This document shows, piece after piece, positions 18,082-26,388 of a stretch of DNA of 43,092 bases. Positions within the stretch are counted from its first letter, which is position 1. Each line of letters begins with the position of its first letter. A program made the translations under genes and the position numbers. Origin of the DNA: Candidatus Zipacnadia bacterium (GTDB lineage Bacteria; Armatimonadota; Zipacnadia; Zipacnadales; UBA5352); the NCBI GenBank assembly GCA_029820045.1, contig JALGVE010000020.1:1-43092 (forward strand), in the 5' to 3' direction. Below the pieces are notes generated by a model, which saw nothing but the letters and a program-made list of their open reading frames with translations, had not been told where the DNA came from and ran no database searches.

Positions 18082-19182
18082 TTGTCGATCCCCCTGGTAG
18101 ACCTGGTCACGCAATATGAGGGACTGCGCGAGGAAGTCCTGGCCGCCCTCGATGAGACACTCTCGGGCATGCAACTGAACCTGGGCCCGAACGTCCAGGC
18201 GCTGGAGGAGGAATGGTCGGAGTACTGCGGCGTGGCGCATTCCGTGGGCGTGGCCAACGGCACCGATGCGCTTTATCTGCTGCTGCGCGCGCTGGGCATC
18301 GGCCCGGGCGACGAGGTTATCACTGTCTCCTTCACCTTTATCGCCACCATCGAGGCCATCATTCACGTCGGCGCCACGCCCGTGCTGGTTGACATTCAGC
18401 CTGACACCTTCTGCATTGAACCCGCGAAGGTGCTCGGGAAAGTAACGCCCCGCACGAAGGCCATCCTGCCCGTGCACCTCTACGGTCATCCGGCGGACAT
18501 GGATGCGCTGAACGCGATTGCGAAGGAACATGACCTTCTGGTCGTCGAGGACGCGGCACAGGCGCATGGCGCGTCGTATAAGGGGCATCGCGTTGGTGCG
18601 CTTGCGGACGGCGGCACCTTCAGCTTCTACCCGAGCAAGAACCTCGCCGCCTACGGCGAAGGGGGCATGATCACCACCGACGACGAGGCCTTGGCCGACG
18701 AGCTTCGCGCGCTCCGCGTCCACGGGTCAGGCGAGAGGTTCGTCCATCGGGTCGTCGGCTACAACAGCCGCCTGCACGAGGTTCAGGCGGCGGTGCTGCG
18801 CATCAAGCTGAGACGGCTGGAGGGATGGAACGAGCAGCGCCGCCAGCACGCGGCTCGGTATAACGAGCTTCTATCAGACCTCGATGTGACGCTGCCCACC
18901 GAGCAGGCCTGGGCGCATCACGTCTACCACCTGTACACGATCCGCACGCCTCGGCGCGACGAGATAGCAGCCGCCCTCGAGGCCGCTGGCATCGGCTACG
19001 CTCTGCACTACTGCAAGCCCTCGCACTTGCAGGAGGCGCTCGCGGAGTATCATTTCGATCCGGCGGAGCTTCCCGAAACCGAACGTGCCGCGAGCGAGAT
19101 CATCTCCCTGCCGATGTACCCGGAGCTGACCGACGAGCAGATAGAGCAGGTCTGCGACGTCGTGCACCAGGGCCTGTGTTGA
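18082..19182 (+). CDS. DegT/DnrJ/EryC1/StrS-type PLP-dependent sugar aminotransferase
   Basis: 366 residues. I chose the TTG at 18082 because GGAGGAA lies 8-10 nt upstream and the family begins with IPLVDLVTQY. The frame extends 48 codons upstream without similarity. Fold type I marks are ANGTDALYLLLRALGI (phosphate-binding), SFTFIATIEAI, ILPVHLYGHPADM, VVEDAAQAHGA (D157, Q160) and TFSFYPSKNL with the PLP Lys at about K186. VVGYNSRLHEVQAAVL completes the pattern. It transfers an amino group to a keto-sugar nucleotide (for example dTDP-3-oxo or UDP-4-oxo sugars) in amino-sugar synthesis for surface polysaccharide. The exact substrate is not visible. It fits the theme of the divergent RmlD/GHMP/GT26 genes. 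Confidence 0.92.
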   Translation: MSIPLVDLVTQYEGLREEVLAALDETLSGMQLNLGPNVQALEEEWSEYCGVAHSVGVANGTDALYLLLRALGIGPGDEVITVSFTFIATIEAIIHVGATPVLVDIQPDTFCIEPAKVLGKVTPRTKAILPVHLYGHPADMDALNAIAKEHDLLVVEDAAQAHGASYKGHRVGALADGGTFSFYPSKNLAAYGEGGMITTDDEALADELRALRVHGSGERFVHRVVGYNSRLHEVQAAVLRIKLRRLEGWNEQRRQHAARYNELLSDLDVTLPTEQAWAHHVYHLYTIRTPRRDEIAAALEAAGIGYALHYCKPSHLQEALAEYHFDPAELPETERAASEIISLPMYPELTDEQIEQVCDVVHQGLC

Positions 19183-19398
19183 GCTTGACCTCTGAGCCTG
19201 ACCAGCGGATGCACCTTCGTACTTGCCATCAGGTAGGTCTGTGAGGCACCGGCGTCGAAGTCGCCTTCCAGGGTGTTGGTGAACGTGGGGATGCGTGGGA
19301 GGCCGTGATGCCTCCCGACGCGCGAGAGGGTTTCTGGCGCGCGCGAGTCAGAGACCTCAAGCCCTGAGCAGCACAGAATAGGAGGGCTGGGATTCTAC

Positions 19399-19935
19399 AT
19401 GGAACACGCCGAGCCGTCACCCGCGCAGCCTATCATACGGCACCCTCGCGGGAGCGCACCCCAGGGTGTCACCGACGGTGATAGCCGTATCGGGGCCCTG
19501 CCTCAGGTGCTGTACACTGTTGGGTATGAGGGGCGATCCACAAGTGAGTTCTTTGGCATCTTGCTTGCCTCCCACGTGACGAACATGCTGGATGTGCGCT
19601 ACTCGGCATCGTCCCGCAAGCGTGGGTTCTCTGGCAAAGCCCTCGCGAGGTTTGCGGGCAGGCTCGGGATGCACTACTGGCATCTCCCGGAGCTTGGTGT
19701 CCCGAAGGAGCATCGGCCCGCGTTCGCACGTGCAGAAACGCGGAGGGAGGCTCGGTCTCGGTACCGCCGCGAAGCTGAGCGCGACGCCGCCCTCGTACTA
19801 GAGGAAGCAGCACGGCTGTGCGAGAGCGGACTGACGGCCCTCGTATGCTACGAGCGCGACCCAGAAGGCTGCCACAGGTACCCGCTGTCGAAGCTGCTGT
19901 CTACCATGACAGGGCTAGAGGTGCGGCACCTGTGA
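19399..19935 (+). CDS. DUF488 family protein
   Basis: 178 residues. Typical DUF488 features are YTVGYEGRSTSEFF near residue 39, MLDVRYSASSRKRGFSGKAL, MHYWHLPELGVPKEHR, and C-terminal LVCYERDPEGCHR, a conserved Cys/His end. The biochemical role of the family is not established. The ATG at 19399 is 13 nt after GGAGG, a long spacing, and gives about 36 extra N-terminal residues. GTG at 19507, just before the LYTVGYEG strand, is an alternative start. Its stop overlaps the next gene in GTGA, so the two are translationally coupled and probably act together. Confidence 0.85.
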   Translation: MEHAEPSPAQPIIRHPRGSAPQGVTDGDSRIGALPQVLYTVGYEGRSTSEFFGILLASHVTNMLDVRYSASSRKRGFSGKALARFAGRLGMHYWHLPELGVPKEHRPAFARAETRREARSRYRREAERDAALVLEEAARLCESGLTALVCYERDPEGCHRYPLSKLLSTMTGLEVRHL

Positions 19936-20738
19936 CCCGCGTGCTCCCGCGCCCGTTTCGGGTCCTTATCACTGTGAAGACCTATCCCCGGCCCTCCAGG
20001 CAGTACGAAGAGCTGGTGTGCATGGCTGGCGTTGAGCCTACGCTTGGGTTCGTGCGGCTCTATCCCATCAGCTTCCGCCGACTGCCTTACGAGCAGCAGT
20101 ACAGGAAGTACCAGTGGATTGAAGTCACCGCAATCAAGAACGCAAGTGACCCGCGCCCAGACAGCTACCGCCCCCGCGCCGACACCATTCGTGCCGTGGG
20201 GAAGCCTCTGCCCGCCGGCGACTGGGCCGAGCGCAAGGACGTAGTCCTGCCATTCGCGTCGGAGTCACTAGAGCAGATCCAGCATGCGCGCCGAGAGGGT
20301 GGGCCCTCGCTGGGCCTATTCAAGCCCGAGGCGGTGTCGGATTTCGACTGGGAGGCGACACACCGGGACTGGACGCCCCCACAGCGTGCACGCCTCAGTC
20401 AGGGGAAGCTCTTCGCAGAGGATCTGACGCCGCTAGAGAAGATCCCCTATGACTTCCGATACAGGTTCAGATGCAACGCGCCTGGTTGCCGCACCCATCA
20501 CATTGGGATATCGGACTGGGAAGTTGGCAGGCTGTACCTGCGGATGCGCGAGCAGTACGCGGAGAGCACGGCTCTTGAAAAAGTGAGGGACAAGTTCCTG
20601 ACTCAACTGTGCGGTCCGACAGTGGACACGTATTTCTTTGTTGGGACCTCGCGCATTCCGTACGAGACGTGGATCATACTGGGCGTGTTCTACCCTCCAC
20701 GGCAGGATCAGGTGCCCCTGCCGATTGCAGACTCGTAG
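19932..20738 (+). CDS. Conserved unknown protein coupled to DUF488, with possible Cys2-His2 metal site
   Basis: 268 residues from the GTG at 19932, which overlaps the DUF488 stop as GTGA; this is why I prefer it to upstream starts. The N-terminus (RPFRVLITVKTYPRPSRQYEELVCMAGV) and the later GFVRLYPISFRRLP suggest a beta-rich small domain. FKPEAVSDFDWE lies near the centre. C181, C186, H189 and H190 form C-x4-C-x2-H-H followed by IGISDWEVGRLYLRM, a plausible zinc site. The C-terminus TYFFVGTSRIPYETWIILGVFYPP is hydrophobic but not clearly transmembrane. I do not recognise the family. Tight coupling suggests a two-component unit with DUF488, perhaps acting on nucleic acid, but nothing in the sequence proves it. 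Confidence 0.75.
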   Translation: MTRVLPRPFRVLITVKTYPRPSRQYEELVCMAGVEPTLGFVRLYPISFRRLPYEQQYRKYQWIEVTAIKNASDPRPDSYRPRADTIRAVGKPLPAGDWAERKDVVLPFASESLEQIQHARREGGPSLGLFKPEAVSDFDWEATHRDWTPPQRARLSQGKLFAEDLTPLEKIPYDFRYRFRCNAPGCRTHHIGISDWEVGRLYLRMREQYAESTALEKVRDKFLTQLCGPTVDTYFFVGTSRIPYETWIILGVFYPPRQDQVPLPIADS

Positions 20739-20784
20739 ACCGACCACAGCCGCGGTGTGCCTGTGTGCCTGAACACTCCCGCCG

Positions 20785-21234
20785 TTACAGCCCATACACT
20801 TCCGTCGCCGGCAAGGCGACGATGTTGTTCTCCCTGAGCACCTCGACGGTCTTGTCGAGCACGGCGTCGTCCACCTTGAAGAGCACTACTGCGTCGCCCT
20901 CGACGGTGATGAAGAACGCGTACATGTACTCGACGTTGATGCCCCTAGCCTCCAGGTGCAACAACACGCCGCCGAGCCCCCCCGGCACATCGGGGATACG
21001 CAGCGCCAGCACCCCCGTGCTCCCCACGGAGAAGCCGCGCTCCTCCAGGACCGTCACCGCCTCCTCGGGCTTGTCCACGATGAGTCGGAGGATGCCGAAG
21101 TCCGAGGTGTCCGCAATGCACAAGGCGCGGATGTTGATTCCGCTCTCGCCCAGGCTCTGACAGACCTCCGCCAACCGGCCCGACTTGTTTTCCAGGAACA
21201 CCGACACTTGCTGAGTCAACAGTTCGCTATTCAA
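20785..21234 (-). CDS. Tandem ACT-domain amino-acid-binding protein
   Basis: 149 residues. It starts with TTG at 21234, placed 7 nt after GGAGGG that lies inside the end of the upstream ligase gene. Two ACT domains occur in a row: residues 6-70 (QVSVFLENKSGRLAEVCQSL, GINIRALCIADT) and 75-149 (VLALRIPDVPGGLGGVLLHL, GINVEYMYAF). Such stand-alone ACT pairs often sit beside PaaK/IorAB genes and probably bind an aromatic or branched amino acid. It is the last gene of the aromatic 2-oxoacid operon, 3 nt after the ligase stop. A regulatory role is inferred from the fold and neighbours. Confidence 0.88.
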   Translation of the reverse strand: MNSELLTQQVSVFLENKSGRLAEVCQSLGESGINIRALCIADTSDFGILRLIVDKPEEAVTVLEERGFSVGSTGVLALRIPDVPGGLGGVLLHLEARGINVEYMYAFFITVEGDAVVLFKVDDAVLDKTVEVLRENNIVALPATEVYGL

Positions 21235-21237
21235 CTC

Positions 21238-22539
21238 TCAGCCCTCCTCGCGCAGGTCAATAATGCGCTTGGCCTTGCCCTCACTGCGCTCGATAGTCTT
21301 CGGTTCGACCAGCTTTACGGCTACGCGAATGCCGAGCGCACTGTTCACCCGCTCGGCGATCTTCTGCTCGATCTCCTCCAGGTGGCGCACCTCGTCGGAG
21401 AAGATGGCCGGTGACACCTCCACCTGTATCTCAAGCTCGTTCATGCGCTTGGGCCTGGTCAGCACGAGCTGATAGTGCGGCTCCACCTCCTCGATGCTGG
21501 TGAGCACCTCCTCGATCTGCGACGGGAACACGTTTACGCCGCGGATGATGAGCATATCATCCGTGCGTCCCGTGACTCGCTTCATGCGCGGCTGAGTGCG
21601 GCCGCACTCGCATTTCTCGTAGTCCAGGCTGGTAATGTCGCGCGTGCGGAACCTGATGATCGGGAACGCGCGCTTGGTGATGCATGTGAAGACCAGCTCC
21701 CCCTCTTGGCCGGGCGGCAAGGGCTCCTCGGTCTCGGGGTCAATGATCTCCGGGATGAAGTGGTCGTCGAAGATGTGCAGGCCGGCCTTCGCCTCGCACT
21801 CGGCCGCAACGCCCGGGCCGATTATCTCGGTCAGCCCGTAGATGTCATGCGCGGAGATACCCATTCTCTCCTCGATGGTCTCCTGCGCGCCCTGGCTCCA
21901 CGGCTCGGCGCCGAACAGACCAATCCTGAGCGGCAGCTTTCGGATGTCCACGCCTACCCTCTCCGCCTCGTCTATGATAGTCAAGGCGTAGGAGGGCGTA
22001 GCGCACAGGATGGTGCTGCCGAGGTCCTGCATCAGCATGAGCTGGCGCGCGGTGTTGCCGCCGGAGATGGGGATGACCATGCAGCCCAGCCGCTCCCCGC
22101 CGTAGTGCAGCCCCAGCCCGCCCGTGAACAGCCCGTAGCCGTAGGCGTTCTGCAGCACATCCTTGCTGGTGCCGCCTCCGCAGGCGATGGTGCGGGCGAT
22201 GGTCTCGGCCCAGATGTTGATGTCCTCGGGCGTGTACCCGGCGATCACGGGCTTGCCGGTGGTACCTGAGGAGGCGTGGATGCGCACACACTCCTCGAGC
22301 GGCACCGCGAAGAGGCCGAAGGGGTAGGTCTCCCGCAGGTCGTCCTTGGTGGTAAAGGGCAGCAACCGCAGGTCGTCCAGCGACTTGATGTCATGCGCGG
22401 TGATGCCTTTCTCCTTGAATCGCTCGCGGTACCACGGCACATTCACCTCCAGCCGCGCCACGGTCTCTCGCAGCCGCCGCACCTGCAGTTCCGCGCGCTG
22501 CTCGGGGTCCATGCACTCGTACAGTGGGTCCCATATCAT
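21238..22539 (-). CDS. Phenylacetate-CoA ligase family enzyme (copy 1)
   Basis: 433 residues. I chose the ATG at 22539 because AGGGAG lies 8 nt upstream and the family starts [11 protein letters not shown]; two further ATGs upstream lack suitable spacing. It is an ANL-superfamily adenylating enzyme: P-loop-like [15 protein letters not shown], then [31 protein letters not shown] (aromatic/adenine-binding motif), and the C-terminal hinge [20 protein letters not shown]. It activates an aryl acid such as phenylacetate with ATP and CoA. Placed after iorAB, it probably acts on products of aromatic amino-acid degradation. A second, clearly divergent copy opens the same operon at 24933-26243. Confidence 0.92.
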   Translation of the reverse strand: MIWDPLYECMDPEQRAELQVRRLRETVARLEVNVPWYRERFKEKGITAHDIKSLDDLRLLPFTTKDDLRETYPFGLFAVPLEECVRIHASSGTTGKPVIAGYTPEDINIWAETIARTIACGGGTSKDVLQNAYGYGLFTGGLGLHYGGERLGCMVIPISGGNTARQLMLMQDLGSTILCATPSYALTIIDEAERVGVDIRKLPLRIGLFGAEPWSQGAQETIEERMGISAHDIYGLTEIIGPGVAAECEAKAGLHIFDDHFIPEIIDPETEEPLPPGQEGELVFTCITKRAFPIIRFRTRDITSLDYEKCECGRTQPRMKRVTGRTDDMLIIRGVNVFPSQIEEVLTSIEEVEPHYQLVLTRPKRMNELEIQVEVSPAIFSDEVRHLEEIEQKIAERVNSALGIRVAVKLVEPKTIERSEGKAKRIIDLREEG

Positions 22540-22601
22540 CGTCAACATCTCCCTGACGGACGTATTACGCACTCAAGAACGCACATGGCCCCACCGAGGC
22601 C

Positions 22602-23201
22602 CTATGTTCCCTCCATCGCCTCGCGCGCTAGCTCTTTGCCGATCTCGAAGGCTGTCAGATTGACTTCCAGTGTCTTAGGTTTGAGACCTGCCCTCAGTGC
22701 CTGCTCCCACGCCTCCGGCGGCAGGTCCAGCAAGGTCGAGGCGGCGCCCAGCATCACCGTATTCGCTGCCCTCGGCTCGCCCAGCTCCCGCGCACGCGCA
22801 TAGGCGGGGATGAGCGTGATCTCCCGTCCGCTATCCGTCAGCCGCTCGAGGCAGTCTTCGGGATACGCGTAGGCGCCGGTGCTGACGGTGATGGGCCGTA
22901 TCCGGCTGTCCTCCAGCAGCGCTCTTGCGTCACCCCTGGTCTGCTTGATCTGGCGCAGCGCCTCCAGCGGCTCGAAGGCCAGCATGAGGTCGGCGGCGCC
23001 CTCCGGGATAAGCGGCGAGCGCACGGGTTCATCGCGGCTGAAGCGCACGAAGCTCATGACACTCCCGCCGCGCTGGCTCATGCCGTGCACTTCGCTCTTC
23101 TTCAGGTTCCACCCTGCGAGGCGGCAGGCCTCAGCCAGTACGCTGCTGGCCGTGATGATCCCCTGCCCGCCAACGCCCGTGAGAAGCACACTCGTGATCA
23201 T
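22602..23201 (-). CDS. iorB: Indolepyruvate:ferredoxin oxidoreductase, beta subunit
   Basis: 199 residues. The ATG directly abuts the TAG stop of the preceding iorA part (no gap). It matches the gamma-domain-type subunit of 2-oxoacid:ferredoxin oxidoreductases: LLTGVGGQGIITAS at the start, the conserved KKSEVHGMSQRGGSVMSFVRFS, and ANTVMLGAAS. With IorA it would oxidatively decarboxylate indolepyruvate and other aryl pyruvates to aryl-acetyl-CoA, reducing ferredoxin. The subunit looks intact, unlike its partner. Confidence 0.93.
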   Translation of the reverse strand: MITSVLLTGVGGQGIITASSVLAEACRLAGWNLKKSEVHGMSQRGGSVMSFVRFSRDEPVRSPLIPEGAADLMLAFEPLEALRQIKQTRGDARALLEDSRIRPITVSTGAYAYPEDCLERLTDSGREITLIPAYARARELGEPRAANTVMLGAASTLLDLPPEAWEQALRAGLKPKTLEVNLTAFEIGKELAREAMEGT

Positions 23202-23885
23202 CTAAGCCTCCCCCTGCTCTGCCGGAGCCTTGAGCGCGCCCACAGGACAGACCTGAGCGCACAACATGCACCCGGTGCACATCTCCTCGTCTATCTGCGG
23301 GAAGGGCCGATCGCCACCGTCATCCACGGCTGAGATCGCCGGACAGCCGATGGAGATACACCTGCCGCAGCGCGTGCATGCCTCCAGGTCGAACTCAGGA
23401 GGAGACTCGCGCTCCCGCGAGAGCAGCACGCATTGGCGCCGGGCGATGACCACCGCTGGCTCGGGCGACTCGATGGCCTGGCGCAGGGCTTCCTCGGTCG
23501 CCTCCAGATCATAGGGGTCAACCACAGCGACATTCTCGATGCCCACGGCGCGGACCAGGGCCTCGAAGTCGAGCCTCCTGCCCGGCTCACCGGAGAGGGT
23601 CATGCCGGTGCCGGGGTGAGGCTGGCCGCCGGTCATGGCCGTGGTGCCGTTGTCCAGGATCACCACCGTACTGCCCCCATTGTTGTAGGCGATGTTGACC
23701 AGGCCGGTAATGCCTGAGTGCACGAAGGTCGAATCGCCGATGACCGCGACTGCCCTGGCGTCCGTCCCGCGCACCTTCTGCATCCCATGCACCTGCCCGA
23801 TTCCCGCGCCCATGCACAGGCAGGTGTGCAGCGAGGCGAGCGGCGGCAGCGCGCCCAGGGTGTAACAGCCGATGTCGCCGGTCAC
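23202..23885 (-). CDS. iorA: IorA C-terminal part (fragment of a disrupted iorA): TPP and 2x[4Fe-4S] domains
   Basis: 227 residues if translated from the GTG at 23885, which overlaps the previous stop (GTGA). It begins at TGDIGCYTLGALPP, corresponding to the middle of the TPP-binding domain, then IGDSTFVHSGITGLVNIAYNN (TPP diphosphate and Mg site). It ends in two ferredoxin clusters, CTRCGRCISIGCPAI and CTGCMLCAQVCPVGAL. In complete IorA, CPGCPHR and about a dozen more residues precede this point; here they are missing. Reading the frame upstream gives LRKLKAYVTGDIG, so this is the same gene interrupted by a deletion of 3n+1 nt. Either the gene is broken, or the two parts are translated separately by coupling, or the assembly has an error. 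Confidence 0.85.
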   Translation of the reverse strand: MTGDIGCYTLGALPPLASLHTCLCMGAGIGQVHGMQKVRGTDARAVAVIGDSTFVHSGITGLVNIAYNNGGSTVVILDNGTTAMTGGQPHPGTGMTLSGEPGRRLDFEALVRAVGIENVAVVDPYDLEATEEALRQAIESPEPAVVIARRQCVLLSRERESPPEFDLEACTRCGRCISIGCPAISAVDDGGDRPFPQIDEEMCTGCMLCAQVCPVGALKAPAEQGEA

Positions 23886-24940
23886 GTAAGCCTTGAGCTT
23901 GCGCAGGGCGGCCGTGGCGGAAGGTCGTCATCGGGAGCCGTGTCAGGGGCCGCCTCGCCGGTGACCATGGCTCTGACGCGGCCTGGGGTAAGTTCACCGA
24001 GGCGGAAGCTCTCCTCCACCGGCTCGACCGTCATCCCCATCGCCCGTATCTGCTCGGTGAGGAACGGGTCCAACTCCTCGATGACGTACAGCTTCTCGAC
24101 TGATTCCGCGAACCTGCGCAGTCGCTCCGGCGGCAGCGGCCAGACCAGGCCCAGCTTGAAGAAGGAGGCTTCCGGGAAGACCTCGCGCGCGTACTGGTAC
24201 GGAACGCCGGAGGAGACGATGCCGATGGAGGCATCCCCGGGCTCCTCGCGGTTGAGGTCAGTCTCCTCGGCAAGGGCGATAAGCCTTTGGGTCCGCTCCG
24301 CCATCGCCTGTCGTCTAACACGTGCGTGGGCCGGGACCATGACGTACTTGGGCGGATTCGGCTCAAACTCGCCGCGCAGCGGGACCTCCTCCCGCTGACC
24401 TACGCTCACCAGGCCGTCGGAATGCGACAGGCGCGTGACCAGCCGCAGCAGCACGGGCGTGTCGAACTCCTCACTCATTTCAAAGGCGCGCATGCAGAGG
24501 TCGCGGGCCTCCTGGCTGTCGCTTGGCTCCAGCATCGGGATTTTCGCGGCGCGCGCGTAGTTACGGTTGTCCTGCTCGTTCTGCGAGCTGTGCATGGAGG
24601 GGTCATCAGCCGAGACGATCACCAGCCCGCCCTCGACGCCGGTGTAAGAGAGCGTGAAGAGCGGATCGGAGGCGACGTTGAGGCCGACGTGTTTCATGGT
24701 GACGAGCGCTCGCGCTCCGGCCAGCGAAGCCCCGGCCCCTGCCTCCAGGGCACACTTCTCGTTCACGGACCACTCGACGTACGCCTCGCCCAGCGCGGCC
24801 AGCGCCGGCAGTATCTCCGAGGAGGGCGTCCCCGGGTAGCCGCTGCCGAAGCGCACCCCGGCTTCCCATGCCCCGCGCGCCACGGCCTCATTCCCGGACA
24901 GCAGCACATGTTCGCTCAGCTTCCTGTCAGCCTCAGCCAT
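23882..24940 (-). CDS. iorA: IorA N-terminal part (fragment of a disrupted iorA): pyrimidine-binding domain
   Basis: 352 residues. The ATG at 24940 overlaps the upstream ligase stop by 8 nt (ATGGCTGA), supporting coupled translation. It matches the N-terminal half of indolepyruvate oxidoreductase alpha: LLSGNEAVARGAWEAGVRFGSGYPGTPSSEI, EWSVNEKCALEAGAGAS, MKHVGLNVASDPLF, DDPSMHSSQNEQDNR. A typical central domain follows (IVSSGVPYQYAREVFP, KLYVIEELDPFLTEQIR). After DDDLPPRPP the normal sequence should go on to ALCPGCPHR; instead the frame runs into CASSRLT and stops at 23882. The last seven residues are therefore out-of-frame product. A complete IorA is about 600 residues. Confidence 0.85.
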   Translation of the reverse strand: MAEADRKLSEHVLLSGNEAVARGAWEAGVRFGSGYPGTPSSEILPALAALGEAYVEWSVNEKCALEAGAGASLAGARALVTMKHVGLNVASDPLFTLSYTGVEGGLVIVSADDPSMHSSQNEQDNRNYARAAKIPMLEPSDSQEARDLCMRAFEMSEEFDTPVLLRLVTRLSHSDGLVSVGQREEVPLRGEFEPNPPKYVMVPAHARVRRQAMAERTQRLIALAEETDLNREEPGDASIGIVSSGVPYQYAREVFPEASFFKLGLVWPLPPERLRRFAESVEKLYVIEELDPFLTEQIRAMGMTVEPVEESFRLGELTPGRVRAMVTGEAAPDTAPDDDLPPRPPCASSRLT

Positions 24941-26243
24941 GGTTCTTAGCCTGCCCCCGCTTTCGCTTGTCAACTACGCGGACGGCCTTGCCCTCGCCCA
25001 CGGGCAGGGCTCCTGGCTCGTGGAGTTCCACCTCAGGTGTCACATCAAGCTCGGAACTCAGCCGCCGCACGATGCGCTCGCGCAGGGCGTTGAGTTCTCG
25101 CATGTTATCCGCGAACGCGTCCTGGGCCAGCTCCACGTTGACGGTTAGCCGGTCGAGGTCGGCCGGCCTGTCTATCTCGATGAGGTAGTTGCGCCCGACC
25201 TCCTCTATGTCCATCAGGGCCCGCTCGATCTGCATCGGGTAGACGTTGACGCCCTTGATGACGAGCATGTCATCCGTGCGCCCGAGGATGCGCGACACGC
25301 GCCGATGCTGACTGCCGCAGGGGCACGGGTCGGGCAGAACCTGCGCCACGTCCCGGGTGCGGTAGCGGATCAGCGGCATTGCCTCGCGCCGCAGGGTGGT
25401 GAGGACGATCTCGCCGGTTTCCCCCGGCTCTACCGGCTCGATCGTCTTGGGATCGAGCACCTCCAGCAGGAAGTGGTCCTCGCACACGTGCAGCCCCTCC
25501 TGCTCAGCACATTCCATGGCTACGCCCGGGCCGCACATCTCCGACAGCCCGTAGCAGTTGTACGTCTTCGCGCCGAAGCCGTCCTCGATGCGCCGCCGGA
25601 GCTGGTCGGTGTGCGGCTCGCCGCCGACGAAGATGATGCGCACCTGGAGGTCTCGGCGCGGGTCAATCCCCTGCTGCTCGCACAGGTGCAGCACCCGCAG
25701 CGCGTAGCTGGGGATGACGTGCAGGACGGTGGAGCCGAAGGTCTGCATGAGATGAATCTGCCGGTCGGTGTTGCCCGAGGAAGCGGGGATGGTCATGCAG
25801 CCCATCAGCTCACCGGCATAGTGGAAGCCCAGGCCGCCGGTGAAAAGCCCGTAGCCCATCATGTTCTGGAACACATCATCAGCGGTCACGCCCGCCGCCA
25901 GCATCCCGCGCGCGACGCACTCGGCCCACCAGCGCAGATCATTTCTCGTGTGATAGACCGAAGTCGCCAGCCCGGTCGTGCCGGACGAGTAGTGCATCCT
26001 GACGACCTCGCGCTTGGGCGCCGCCAGGAAACCCTCAGGCATGCCCGCCCGCAGGTCATCCTTGCTGGTGAGTGGGAGCTTTCGGATATCATCCGGAGTC
26101 CTGAGGTCCTCGGGGGCCACGTCGAGCTTGCCCTCATAGGCGGGTGAGAGTCTTGCCCGCTGAAGCGTTTCCCTCAGCAATTCGACCTGCATCTCATCGA
26201 GCTGCTCGCGCGTCAAGTTGATGCCCTGATCGGTATACTGCAT
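24933..26243 (-). CDS. Phenylacetate-CoA ligase family enzyme (copy 2)
   Basis: 436 residues. I place the start at the ATG at 26243 (MQYTDQGINLTREQLDEM). The open frame continues more than 100 codons upstream, but that part only reads the tandem palindromes at 26389-26563 and is not protein-like. AGAGG lies 10 nt upstream. ANL motifs are [49 protein letters not shown] and GRTDDMLVIKGVNVYPMQIE. It is the first gene of the operon and overlaps iorA. The two ligase copies differ throughout, for example TGLAT versus TGKPV after SGTTG, so they may activate different aryl acids. Confidence 0.9.
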   Translation of the reverse strand: MQYTDQGINLTREQLDEMQVELLRETLQRARLSPAYEGKLDVAPEDLRTPDDIRKLPLTSKDDLRAGMPEGFLAAPKREVVRMHYSSGTTGLATSVYHTRNDLRWWAECVARGMLAAGVTADDVFQNMMGYGLFTGGLGFHYAGELMGCMTIPASSGNTDRQIHLMQTFGSTVLHVIPSYALRVLHLCEQQGIDPRRDLQVRIIFVGGEPHTDQLRRRIEDGFGAKTYNCYGLSEMCGPGVAMECAEQEGLHVCEDHFLLEVLDPKTIEPVEPGETGEIVLTTLRREAMPLIRYRTRDVAQVLPDPCPCGSQHRRVSRILGRTDDMLVIKGVNVYPMQIERALMDIEEVGRNYLIEIDRPADLDRLTVNVELAQDAFADNMRELNALRERIVRRLSSELDVTPEVELHEPGALPVGEGKAVRVVDKRKRGQAKNHG

Positions 26244-26314
26244 CCTGCTGTTGCCTCTGTGGTTGAGCCGGTACACATGTAGGGAAAACGCTGTTTCGCT
26301 CTTGCCTGCCCGGA

Positions 26315-26336
26315 GACCTTCCTGTGTGGGAAGGTC
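26315..26336 (-). promoter_or_regulatory. Hairpin in the leader of the ior/paaK operon
   Basis: GACCTTCC and GGAAGGTC form a perfect 8-bp stem with a 6-nt loop about 70 nt upstream of the operon's first start codon. It lies between the tandem palindromes and the gene. It could be a transcript-level element or another small repeat. No known riboswitch class was recognised. Confidence 0.35.
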
Positions 26337-26388
26337 ACGGGCGTGGGGCCGTGAAACATGGCATGGACGTTGCGGTCGCGAAGCAGGG

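Noticed and set aside
19183-19398. Possible gene remnant on the minus strand (a frame reading RIPTFTNTLEGDFDAGASQT)
   Set aside because: The stretch is short, has no start or ribosome-binding site and matches no family I can name. It could be a decayed gene end, but support is too weak.
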